Source of the DNA: Candidatus Nomurabacteria bacterium CG_4_10_14_0_2_um_filter_30_12
GTDB lineage: Bacteria; Patescibacteriota; Minisyncoccia; Phycocordibacterales; UBA9973
Direction: 5' to 3'
DNA length: 7,017 nt
Assembly (NCBI GenBank): GCA_002792755.1
Contig: PFOY01000044.1
Location: forward strand, 1-7,017
Shown here: positions 1 through 5,508 of the stretch, piece after piece
Numbering within the stretch: position 1 is the stretch's first letter
Layout: the number at the start of each line of letters is the position of its first letter
Program-made: the position numbers and the translations under genes
Notes under the pieces: model-generated
Databases searched by the model: none
Seen by the model: the letters and a program-made list of their open reading frames with translations, nothing else
What the model was told of the DNA's origin: nothing

Positions 1-923
1 TTACCTATACGTATAGAGTACTTGATGTTTTCAGAATTATATACATTAAAACAATTTATTGTGTTTTTAGAGTTTTCAATATTATTTCCCGAATATTTAA
101 CTCCATTTACCACTTGAGTGTACTTATGAATTGATTTTTTTTCTTGTATGTTACTAAACTCTAATATTATTTTCTGAATATTTTTATAATCTCCTGTTTT
201 TATTTCCTTCATTTTTGATTCATATTCTGTCTTTAAAAATTGAGTATTTTTAAAAACATATTTTTTATTACGTAAATTAGAAGAGAGAAAACAATTTTGA
301 CAATTTATGCAATCAAACAAAAAAGAAGAGTCTATGCAATTGCTACAGTTTTTTAGAAATACACTATTGTAATTATTTTGTGAATCTATAATTTCATAAC
401 ACCAATTAGATTTATTAACAAACATAGAATCTAGGGTATCCTGACTTTTATCAATAGAATACGAATAAGCCACATTTTCACAAAAAACTACAGAATAAGA
501 TAAAAAACAATTTCTGTCTTCTGTGGCATAGTTAACATAATCTGAGTTAACATTATTAAACTTCCAAGCTTGAATTAAGGGGATTTCTTTTAGTAATTTC
601 CTCCATTGTTCGAAAAAAGATTCAAAAAAATTATAATCATTCCCATAAAAAGTAGGGTCCCATTTATCTCCCCACCAACAGTCATCACAGTAAATTTTTG
701 TCTTTTCTTTAGAGTCATACATTGAAATTATATTTTTTTTACACAAATCACAAACTGCCTTATATAAAACTCTTTCATTGCGCGAAGTCATCCTTCTTTG
801 AGAACGGCATTCCGGACAAAAAGTCGGTGGAGGCACTTTCATTTTCTCATAAAAATTAAAATCTTCTTTTTCTATAGTAAAGTTTTTTTTGCAATTCTGA
901 CAATTTTTTGTTTCGCTTTGCAT
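1..923 (-). CDS. Double zinc-ribbon, Cys/Asn-rich repeat protein (CPR family), 3' end outside window
   Basis: The frame reads from ATG at 923 down to the window edge without a stop (307 codons), so the C-terminus is missing. Residues 1-85 carry two four-cysteine zinc-ribbon-like modules: C8/C11 with C36/C39, and C58/C61 with C79/C82. The second is followed by a tryptophan-rich stretch (W83, W84, W88). Between the modules is a basic segment, R40-R51. From about residue 125 to 220 the protein has short irregular repeats of polar and aromatic residues with Cys-x2-Cys pairs (C193/C196, C205/C208/C211), followed by S-N-L-R-N-K-K-Y; a beta-helix or solenoid is possible. A Lys/Glu-rich helical segment follows at about 230-270, and the repeat pattern resumes after it. 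I recognise the overall layout from hypothetical proteins common in Patescibacteria, often given unhelpful names. The function is unknown; nucleic-acid or metal binding is only an inference from the ribbons. It is transcribed in the same direction as the UMP kinase gene, 46 bases downstream, probably from its own promoter. Confidence 0.85.
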   Translation of the reverse strand, partial: MQSETKNCQNCKKNFTIEKEDFNFYEKMKVPPPTFCPECRSQRRMTSRNERVLYKAVCDLCKKNIISMYDSKEKTKIYCDDCWWGDKWDPTFYGNDYNFFESFFEQWRKLLKEIPLIQAWKFNNVNSDYVNYATEDRNCFLSYSVVFCENVAYSYSIDKSQDTLDSMFVNKSNWCYEIIDSQNNYNSVFLKNCSNCIDSSFLFDCINCQNCFLSSNLRNKKYVFKNTQFLKTEYESKMKEIKTGDYKNIQKIILEFSNIQEKKSIHKYTQVVNGVKYSGNNIENSKNTINCFNVYNSENIKYSIRIG

Positions 924-932
924 ACTTTTAAA

Positions 933-938
933 TTCCTT
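933..938 (-). promoter_or_regulatory. Possible Shine-Dalgarno of the zinc-ribbon gene
   Basis: On the minus strand AAGGAA lies about 9-10 bases before the ATG at 923. It is the only start in the window with a recognisable purine-rich ribosome binding site, and it is at the long end of the usual spacing. This supports the chosen start. Confidence 0.4.
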
Positions 939-943
939 AACCT

Positions 944-949
944 ATTATA
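944..949 (-). promoter_or_regulatory. Candidate -10 box (TATAAT) for the zinc-ribbon gene
   Basis: On the minus strand a perfect TATAAT lies 20 bases before the ATG at 923, in the gap after the UMP kinase gene. No good -35 hexamer is seen 16-18 bases upstream; that region is pure A/T. Transcription would start near 937 and give a short leader containing the AAGGAA site. A perfect 10-base palindrome (952-961) sits just upstream in the spacer. Confidence 0.45.
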
Positions 950-951
950 CA

Positions 952-961
952 TAGTATACTA
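952..961. repeat. Perfect palindrome TAGTATACTA in the promoter spacer
   Basis: TAGTATACTA equals its own reverse complement and lies between the candidate -10 box (944-949) and the expected -35 position of the zinc-ribbon gene. It could be an operator, but a 10-base A/T-rich palindrome can also arise by chance. Confidence 0.3.
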
Positions 962-969
962 ATTTTTAT

Positions 970-1656
970 TTATTTTATTATTGTTCCCTTAAATTCTTCT
1001 CCATTCAAATACTTTGCTAAATTATCGATCGGTTTACCATTCATAATTATAACTTCCATTCCCTCTTTTTCAGCAATTTCTGATGCTATTGGATCAAATG
1101 GTGAATTGAGCCCTGGATTCCATTCTTTGGGAATTAATTTCCTATATTCTGTCCAAGAAATCTTTTCAATCTTTTTTGCATCTTTATTTATCTTTGGGTC
1201 AAAATCATAAACATAATCAGTATTTGAAAGATTTATCACTTTTTTAGCTCCAACATTTTTTGCTAATACTACAGCGTCCCAATCAGTACTATGTCCTGGC
1301 TCATTTGCTGAACCAACCACTATCGGCATATCAAAATCAATCAGTTCTAATGGATTTTTTATTATCTTAGGATACGTATATTCTCTAAAAATAACTCTTA
1401 AAAGTTGAGCATTTAATCTTAAGGAAGCGATACCTATCCAGTCCAAATCATCACTTGAAGGATTAGATATAGTTTTTGCAACTTCCTGATATTTTCTACA
1501 AATCTTTCCACCACCTGTTGCAATCACAAATTTCTTACCTATCTTTATTTGAGAAACAATTAATTCTTTGAATTCTTTTAAAAAAGAAACATCAATATCG
1601 TCAGGAATAATTAATGAACCACCCAATGAAATGATTATGATTTCTTCTTTATTCAT
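970..1656 (-). CDS. pyrH: UMP kinase, archaeal type (amino acid kinase fold)
   Basis: A 228-residue protein predicted to phosphorylate UMP to UDP with ATP in the cytoplasm, feeding pyrimidine nucleotide synthesis. It has the amino acid kinase fold: S-L-G-G-S-L at 10-15 (phosphate loop), G-G-G-K at 48-51, D-W-I-G-I at 72-76 with L-R-L-N-A at 79-83 (UMP side), N-E-P-G-H-S-T-D-W-D-A at 118-128, N-T-D-Y-V-Y-D-x-D-P-K at 145-155 (ATP side), and G-T-I-I near the C-terminus. The LDxIGI-xxxRLNA segment and PGHxTD pattern fit the archaeal-type family rather than bacterial PyrH. W-N-P-G-L-N-S-P-F-D-P at 179-189 is a further distinctive segment. Tyr148 replaces the usual Gly of N-x-D-G-V-Y-D. The start lies 5 bases after the adk stop, so the two are almost certainly cotranscribed; no Shine-Dalgarno is visible. 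No terminator hairpin was found after its stop. Confidence 0.87.
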   Translation of the reverse strand: MNKEEIIIISLGGSLIIPDDIDVSFLKEFKELIVSQIKIGKKFVIATGGGKICRKYQEVAKTISNPSSDDLDWIGIASLRLNAQLLRVIFREYTYPKIIKNPLELIDFDMPIVVGSANEPGHSTDWDAVVLAKNVGAKKVINLSNTDYVYDFDPKINKDAKKIEKISWTEYRKLIPKEWNPGLNSPFDPIASEIAEKEGMEVIIMNGKPIDNLAKYLNGEEFKGTIIK

Positions 1657-1661
1657 AAATA

Positions 1662-2249
1662 TTAAAAATTCAAAGCCTTAATAATATCTTTATGAACATC
1701 TTCTTTGCTTTGTTCACCATCTATAGTATACAAAGTATATTCAGCTTTATCTTTAAAATAATTCATTGAAGGTATTACATTGTTTACATATTCATCAAAT
1801 CTTCTTGCTATTCCCTCTTTTGTATCATCATGCCTAGCACGCAACATCATTCTTTTTACAGCTTCTTCTTTACCAACTTCTATATAAATTATTTTTATAT
1901 CTTTTCTTCCAAAAAACTCCATCATAGATTCAAATACCTCTGATTGAGCTAAGTTACGTGGATATCCGTCTGCTATCAAATGTTTCTCAGATGTTAATGA
2001 AGTAATTAAAATATTAGTGAAAATTGTATTAGTTAAAAAATCTGGTTGAAGCTCTCCTCTTGTCACAGAATCTTTTATCAAAGTTCCAATATAACTTCCA
2101 TTTTCCATAAGCTTTCTATATTCATTACCAGTAGATGTTTGTACACATTCACGTCCATCTTGATTCTTTAAGACATTAGATAACAATTCCGCCTGTGTAC
2201 CCTTACCAGAGCCTACTTGGCCAAAAAATACGAAAGTTTGTATTTGCAT
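1662..2249 (-). CDS. adk: Adenylate kinase, short-LID form
   Basis: A 195-residue P-loop kinase predicted to interconvert ATP + AMP and 2 ADP. The P-loop is G-Q-V-G-S-G-K-G-T at 10-18. T-S-T-G-N-E-Y-R at 38-45 matches the AMP-site S-T-G-D-x-x-R, with Asn in place of the usual Asp. G-x-L-x-P-D at 65-70 and D-G-Y-P-R-N at 94-99 match the family D-G-F-P-R-T. R-A-R-H-D-D-T-x-E-G-I-A-R-R at 137-150 corresponds to the catalytic R-x-D-D segment. The LID is the short type and lacks the zinc cysteines of long forms. The P-loop begins ten residues in, so ATG at 2249 is the only sensible start. In many bacteria adk follows secY directly; here a convergent CMP kinase gene lies between them. The leader is unusual: the start codon abuts an inserted 118-base inverted-repeat element. 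Specificity for AMP rather than another NMP is inferred. Confidence 0.85.
   Translation of the reverse strand: MQIQTFVFFGQVGSGKGTQAELLSNVLKNQDGRECVQTSTGNEYRKLMENGSYIGTLIKDSVTRGELQPDFLTNTIFTNILITSLTSEKHLIADGYPRNLAQSEVFESMMEFFGRKDIKIIYIEVGKEEAVKRMMLRARHDDTKEGIARRFDEYVNNVIPSMNYFKDKAEYTLYTIDGEQSKEDVHKDIIKALNF
2244..2249. repeat. Left TTGCAT direct repeat (putative target-site duplication)
   Basis: TTGCAT directly abuts the left end of the 118-base inverted-repeat element. It is identical, in the same orientation, to TTGCAT at 2368-2373 on the other side. The copy contains the adk start codon (CAT on the plus strand). Confidence 0.6.
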
Positions 2250-2262
2250 CCCGTTAGAAATA

Positions 2263-2280
2263 GGAAATCTTTAGATTTCC
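2263..2280. other. Internal hairpin of the element
   Basis: GGAAATCT and AGATTTCC form a perfect 8-base stem around TT (7 pairs with a 4-base loop is more realistic). It lies immediately inside the left terminal repeat. On the adk transcript it would sit about 15 bases before the start codon. It is not followed by a T-run on either strand, so it is not a typical intrinsic terminator. Confidence 0.55.
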
Positions 2281-2311
2281 GTAGTTAATTTACTGATAAA
2301 CGACCCTACAA

Positions 2312-2317
2312 ATTATA
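2312..2317 (-). promoter_or_regulatory. Possible -10 box inside the element, toward adk
   Basis: TATAAT on the minus strand lies 63 bases before the adk start, inside the inserted element. No convincing -35 is seen 17 bases upstream (A/T only). If active, the element would supply a portable promoter for adk-pyrH. In DNA this AT-rich the match may be chance. Confidence 0.25.
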
Positions 2318-2367
2318 AAATATAGCACCTCCCGTATTTTTAATTAACTAAATAATTTCTAACGGGA

Positions 2368-2373
2368 TTGCAT
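2368..2373. repeat. Right TTGCAT direct repeat (putative target-site duplication)
   Basis: Same sequence and orientation as 2244-2249, abutting the right end of the inverted-repeat element. On the minus strand it reads ATGCAA preceded by AAATTAT, which looks like the original adk start region left behind by the insertion. Confidence 0.6.
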
Positions 2374-2381
2374 ATAATTTA

Positions 2382-2410
2382 AGAATACAAGATTTAAGCT
2401 TAAAAAACAA
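2382..2410 (-). promoter_or_regulatory. Candidate original adk-pyrH promoter
   Basis: On the minus strand TTGTTT (2405-2410) and TATTCT (2382-2387) are separated by exactly 17 bases. Transcription would begin near 2375. In the reconstructed pre-insertion sequence that is only a few bases from the adk ATG, giving a leaderless or nearly leaderless mRNA. In the present arrangement the same promoter yields a leader of roughly 125 bases consisting mostly of the inserted element. It overlaps the candidate cmk promoter on the other strand. Confidence 0.4.
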
Positions 2411-2428
2411 CCCCTAACGTGCTATTAT
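2400..2428 (+). promoter_or_regulatory. Candidate cmk promoter with extended -10
   Basis: TGC-TATTAT at 2420-2428 is an extended -10 element. TTAAAA (2400-2405), 17 bases upstream, is a weak -35. The expected start point, near 2435-2437, coincides with the ATG at 2437, suggesting a leaderless transcript; no ribosome binding site precedes this gene. Confidence 0.4.
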
Positions 2429-2436
2429 GAATAGTA

Positions 2437-3003
2437 ATGAAAAAAGAAATTATAACCATCAATGGAGGATTAGGAAGTGGAAAATCAAGTACAGCTAAAA
2501 AAGTCGCTAAAGCCCTAGGATTTAAACATTTTTCTTCTGGAGACTTTTTCCGACAGGTTGGACTAGAATTAGGATTATCTATAAATGAAGTAAACATCAG
2601 AGCAGAAACTGACAAAAAAATAGATGAAATGACCGACCAAAAATTAAGAGATTTAAATAATAAAAATCAAATTGTTGTTGATTCACGTACAGCATATCAT
2701 TGGATACCAAAATCTTTTAAAGTATATTTAAACTTACCACCAGAGATAGCAAAAAATAGAATTTTAGAAAGTATAAAAAATGATATTTTAAGACAAAAAA
2801 GTGAAAATATGTCTTCTACTGAAGAAATATTTATAAAAATGAAAGAACGTTTTGAAAGTGAACAAAAAAGATATTGGGATTTATATAAAATCAAAAATAC
2901 AGAAAAAAGTAACTACGATTTAGTTATCGATACAAACAAAAACAACCTTGAACAGGTTGTTAGTATTATTATCTCAGAATATAAAAAGTGGATTACTGAA
3001 TAA
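2437..3003 (+). CDS. cmk: Cytidylate kinase-like protein (archaeal-type, AAA/P-loop)
   Basis: A 188-residue P-loop kinase predicted to convert CMP/dCMP to the diphosphates. I-T-I-N-G-G-L-G-S-G-K-S-S at 6-18 is the ATP-binding loop. S-S-G-D-F-F-R at 33-39 is the NMP-site signature (archaeal-type Cmk has S-A/S-G-D-x-F-R). V-V-D-S-R at 80-84 corresponds to the usual E-G/S-R. K-E-R-F-E-S-E-Q-K-R-Y at 136-146 matches the R-x-x-S-E-x-x-R-Y arginine segment, and Y-D-L-V-I-D-T at 160-166 is the typical late strand. It is shorter than bacterial Cmk (about 220 residues) and lacks its long NMP insert. TGA at 2428-2430 is in frame just upstream, which fixes the ATG at 2437. It is the only plus-strand gene here, divergent from adk and convergent with secY, sharing their terminator. 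The precise substrate is inferred from family resemblance. Confidence 0.78.
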   Translation: MKKEIITINGGLGSGKSSTAKKVAKALGFKHFSSGDFFRQVGLELGLSINEVNIRAETDKKIDEMTDQKLRDLNNKNQIVVDSRTAYHWIPKSFKVYLNLPPEIAKNRILESIKNDILRQKSENMSSTEEIFIKMKERFESEQKRYWDLYKIKNTEKSNYDLVIDTNKNNLEQVVSIIISEYKKWITE

Positions 3004-3029
3004 AAAAACTCCCGACAAGGGAGTTTTTT
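3003..3029. terminator. Bidirectional intrinsic terminator between cmk and secY
   Basis: ACTCCC (3008-3013) and GGGAGT (3019-3024) pair around the loop GACAA, with an A-run before and a T-run after (3025-3029). On the plus strand it ends cmk, whose TAA overlaps the A-run. On the minus strand the same hairpin with its own T-run ends the ribosomal protein-secY operon 27 bases after the secY stop. This is the typical compact arrangement for convergent genes. Confidence 0.88.
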
Positions 3030-3055
3030 AAGCTAAAGCCTAGCGCCTGTATTTT

Positions 3056-4327
3056 TTAATACTCCCTCATTGAGATCTGAGCGTCTACTTTTTTGATTAA
3101 GTCGAGAACTACAGAAACAACAATGAGAAGTGCTGTACCACCTAATGCTATCGCTGTGATGCCTGTCAGAGACCTTATGATAAGAGGTAAAACTGCAATA
3201 AAACCTAAGAATGTAGCACCGAGTAATGTGATACGACTTAAAACTTTTGATATATATAAAGATGTAGATACTCCTGGGCGAATACCAGGAATGAATGCCC
3301 CATTTTTCTGTAAATTAGTAGCAAGTGCTTCAGGGTCAAAAGTGACTGCTGTATAAAAGTAAGTAAAAAGAAATACTAAAATAAAATAAAGTACAGCATA
3401 GATCACACTTGTCTGTGAAAATGCCATAAGTACTTTAGAAATAGACAATAAAATTGAATTAGATGAACTTGCCAAAAAAGTACCGATCATTTGAGGAAAC
3501 ATTAACAGAGAAAGTGCAAAGATTATTGGAATGACACCAGCTTGATTTACACGAAGTGGTAAATATGTAGAACCTCCACCATACATCTTCATTCCCCTCA
3601 CACGTTTCGCATAAGTGACAGGAATAGGACGTTCTGCTTCTGTGACGACGACGACTCCAGCGATAACTAAAGCACCAGCCACTACAAACATCAAAAATAG
3701 AGGAATCTGAGAAACATCAAATGTAAAAATAAGTTGGCTTATCTCTGTTGGAAGTTGTGAAATTATACCAGCAAAGATTATTAAAGATACACCGTTACCT
3801 ATACCAAATTCAGACATAAGCTCTCCAACCCACATCAACAACATAGAACCCGCAATAACAATAATTATATTATTTATACGATCAAAAGCAGTCAAATTTA
3901 TTAAAATCTTTTGACTTTCAAGAATAGCCAAAAGGCTATATCCTTGAATAGCAGCAAGAGGAATAGTGAGCAATCTTGAATATTGAGTAAATCTCTTTCT
4001 TCCAGCTTCCCCTTCTTCATGATAAATTCTCTTTAATGCAGGAACCATGATAGTCAAAAGCTGCATTATAATAGAACTTGTAATATATGGACCAACTCCG
4101 AGCATTATGATAGAAAGATTAGAAAGACCACCTCCAGAAAATATGTTTAAAATACCAAAGAATTGATTATTGGTTAAGAAACGATTAAGTTCCAATGTAT
4201 CGATACCAGGAATAGGAATAGAAGAAAGTAGTCTAAAAACAATTAAAGAAAAGAGGATGAACAAAACTCTTTTTCGTAAAACGGTATCGGTCCAGATTAA
4301 TTTTATTTTGTTCCAAAAATTTTCCAT
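3056..4327 (-). CDS. secY: Preprotein translocase subunit SecY
   Basis: A 423-residue inner-membrane protein forming the central pore of the SecYEG channel. Ten hydrophobic segments can be placed at about 20-38, 71-94, 117-137, 152-170, 179-197, 207-229, 260-283, 306-329, 364-385 and 389-411. Family landmarks are all present: G-I-G-N-G-V-S-L at 175-182, E-R-P-I-P-V-T-Y-A-K-R at 232-242 in the cytosolic loop before TM7, L-P-L-R-V-N-x-A-G-V-I-P at 256-267, and N-G-A-F-I-P-G-I-R-P-G at 342-352 in the loop between TM8 and TM9. The length is normal. The first loop has a plug-like S-G-G-G-L at 64-68. The ATG follows the rplO stop by 3 bases in the same frame (TAA-AAT-ATG), so translation is probably coupled. 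It is the last gene of the ribosomal operon, followed by the shared terminator. The usual partners adk, map and infA are not directly downstream. Confidence 0.98.
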   Translation of the reverse strand: MENFWNKIKLIWTDTVLRKRVLFILFSLIVFRLLSSIPIPGIDTLELNRFLTNNQFFGILNIFSGGGLSNLSIIMLGVGPYITSSIIMQLLTIMVPALKRIYHEEGEAGRKRFTQYSRLLTIPLAAIQGYSLLAILESQKILINLTAFDRINNIIIVIAGSMLLMWVGELMSEFGIGNGVSLIIFAGIISQLPTEISQLIFTFDVSQIPLFLMFVVAGALVIAGVVVVTEAERPIPVTYAKRVRGMKMYGGGSTYLPLRVNQAGVIPIIFALSLLMFPQMIGTFLASSSNSILLSISKVLMAFSQTSVIYAVLYFILVFLFTYFYTAVTFDPEALATNLQKNGAFIPGIRPGVSTSLYISKVLSRITLLGATFLGFIAVLPLIIRSLTGITAIALGGTALLIVVSVVLDLIKKVDAQISMREY

Positions 4328-4330
4328 ATT

Positions 4331-4870
4331 TTATTTTTTAGTCTTAACTTTTACTTCTTCTTTTTTTTCTTTCTTTATTTTTGTTTTAACAACTTTTTCT
4401 TTAACTTCTTTCTCTTTTTCATCTTCTTTTTTGTCAGTAATAATTTCACCTCCTGCTTTTATTATTTTCTCCTTAACAGAATCTGAAATAAAACATTTAG
4501 AAACTTTTATTTTTATAGCTAAATCTAATTTCCCATTTAAGATTTTTATCTTTGGAATCCATCCTTTTACTTTTTTAATAATCTTTGATTCCAGTAATAA
4601 AATAGGATTAATTTCACCACCATTTGGATATGCTTTAATTATAGCATCAAGAGACACTCCTGTTGGTTTTACAGTAAAAGAATTAAATTGATATCCACGA
4701 TTCTTAGGTAATTTCTTGATGATATCACGAAGTTCTGGACGACGTTTGTTACCAGCTCGAGCTGTCTGACCCTTGCCTCCTCGGCCAGAAGTCTTAGCAT
4801 GTTTACCCCCACGTCCTACTAAACGATCTTTTTTATTCTTATGTTCTCTTTTTAAATTATGTATTTGCAT
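4331..4870 (-). CDS. rplO: 50S ribosomal protein L15 with charged C-terminal tail
   Basis: A 179-residue large-subunit protein (uL15) that binds 23S rRNA. The N-terminal half has the typical glycine/arginine-rich part: G-R-G-G-K at 19-23, K-T-S-G-R-G-G-K-G-Q at 26-35 and the K-K-L-P-K-N-R-G-Y box at 52-60. The globular C-terminal part runs to about residue 146. Residues 147-179 are almost entirely Lys, Glu, Asp, Val and Thr, a low-complexity tail that makes the protein some 30 residues longer than common L15 proteins. It follows rpsE after 27 bases, where most bacteria have rpmD (L30) in between; no L30 frame fits in that gap. No Shine-Dalgarno is present; AATTAT precedes the ATG. Confidence 0.96.
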   Translation of the reverse strand: MQIHNLKREHKNKKDRLVGRGGKHAKTSGRGGKGQTARAGNKRRPELRDIIKKLPKNRGYQFNSFTVKPTGVSLDAIIKAYPNGGEINPILLLESKIIKKVKGWIPKIKILNGKLDLAIKIKVSKCFISDSVKEKIIKAGGEIITDKKEDEKEKEVKEKVVKTKIKKEKKEEVKVKTKK

Positions 4871-4897
4871 ATAATTAATTACTAACTTTTAGTGATT

Positions 4898-5500
4898 TTA
4901 TTTTTTCCCGCCTGCATCAGCTATGCTTGAAGCATTGCGGACAGAAATTTCTGGAACGACAACTTCTTTATTTTTTACAACGATACTCTCTGGAATAATT
5001 TTTGTATATTTTGAAGAAATTTGAAATAAAGCTTGCATTACTGCTTTAGAATTATTTAATTTATTTTTACTACCAGATAATATTTTACCTGTAATATCTT
5101 TTATACCTGCTAATTTTGCAATATCACGCACTACTGTACCAGCCACAAGACCACGGCCTTTATTTGGCATAATAACAACACACGAACTCGAGAACTTGGC
5201 AGACACTTCGTGTGGTATAGACATACTTTTTGTAAGTTTTAATCTAACCATATTTTTCTTCGCATTTCTTACTGCTTTATTAATAGCAAGAGATGTATCA
5301 CCTGCTTTTCCTAAACCAAGACCAATAGAACCTTTTTTATCCCCTGCAACCAATGCGACACTGAAAGAAAACCTACGTCCTCCAGCAACGACACGTGTGA
5401 CACGACGAATATTAAGAATCTTCTGATCAAATTCAGGTTTTGGTCTTCCAAAAGATGAAGATCGTCGAGTATTATTTCTTTTTTTATTTTCTTCTTCCAT
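4898..5500 (-). CDS. rpsE: 30S ribosomal protein S5
   Basis: A 200-residue small-subunit protein (uS5), important for decoding accuracy. The double-stranded RNA-binding-like N-domain shows V-T-R-V-V-A-G-G-R-R-F-S-F at 34-46, G-D-K-K-G-S-I-G-L-G-L-G-K-A at 53-66 and A-I-N-K-A-V-x-x-A-K-K-N at 72-83. The C-domain has I-P-H-E-V at 95-99 and G-x-x-A-G-T-V-V-R-D-I-x-x-L-A-G at 117-132. The usual S5 is about 165 residues. The extra length is an N-terminal polar, basic stretch (about residues 1-24) and a C-terminal extension after about residue 160. No internal Met offers a plausible shorter N-terminus. Eight bases separate it from rplR, and no Shine-Dalgarno is visible. Confidence 0.97.
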   Translation of the reverse strand: MEEENKKRNNTRRSSSFGRPKPEFDQKILNIRRVTRVVAGGRRFSFSVALVAGDKKGSIGLGLGKAGDTSLAINKAVRNAKKNMVRLKLTKSMSIPHEVSAKFSSSCVVIMPNKGRGLVAGTVVRDIAKLAGIKDITGKILSGSKNKLNNSKAVMQALFQISSKYTKIIPESIVVKNKEVVVPEISVRNASSIADAGGKK

Positions 5501-5508
5501 AATTTTTA

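Larger units (their letters stand above)
2250..2367. mobile_element. 118-bp MITE/REP-like element with terminal inverted repeats
   Basis: The ends are CCCGTTAGAAAT (2250-2261) and ATTTCTAACGGG (2355-2366), a perfect 12-base inverted repeat that extends to 14 pairs with the flanking AT/AT (2248-2261 with 2355-2368). Inside are a hairpin GGAAATCT-TT-AGATTTCC (2263-2280) and a second nested inverted repeat, TAGTTAATT (2282-2290) with AATTAACTA (2342-2350). Together they form a branched fold possible on either strand. No coding frame is present. TTGCAT direct repeats flank it exactly. Terminal repeats, small size and a direct repeat suggest a non-autonomous transposable element; the transposase family is not identifiable here. 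The alternative is a conserved structured leader RNA of adk, but the duplicated TTGCAT and the restored empty site favour insertion. Confidence 0.6.

Noticed and set aside
5..16. Perfect 12-base palindrome CTATACGTATAG
   Set aside because: It lies inside the coding frame of the zinc-ribbon protein (Y-S-I-R-I-G), so a regulatory role is not supported.
2327..2333. Minus-strand GGGAGGT as a Shine-Dalgarno inside the element
   Set aside because: No ATG, GTG or TTG start with a sensible downstream frame lies 5-12 bases after it; the adk start is 78 bases away.
2250..2367. Known metabolite riboswitch upstream of adk
   Set aside because: I could not match the sequence to any riboswitch core I know, and the flanking direct repeats fit insertion better.
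2400..2615. Minus-strand open frame opposite the start of cmk
   Set aside because: No family resemblance, and it overlaps the clear P-loop coding region of cmk; it is a shadow frame.
4170..4691. Long open frame on the plus strand opposite secY/rplO
   Set aside because: It lies antisense to two unmistakable genes and its product is Phe/Ser/Ile-rich, as expected from the complement of Lys/Glu-rich codons.
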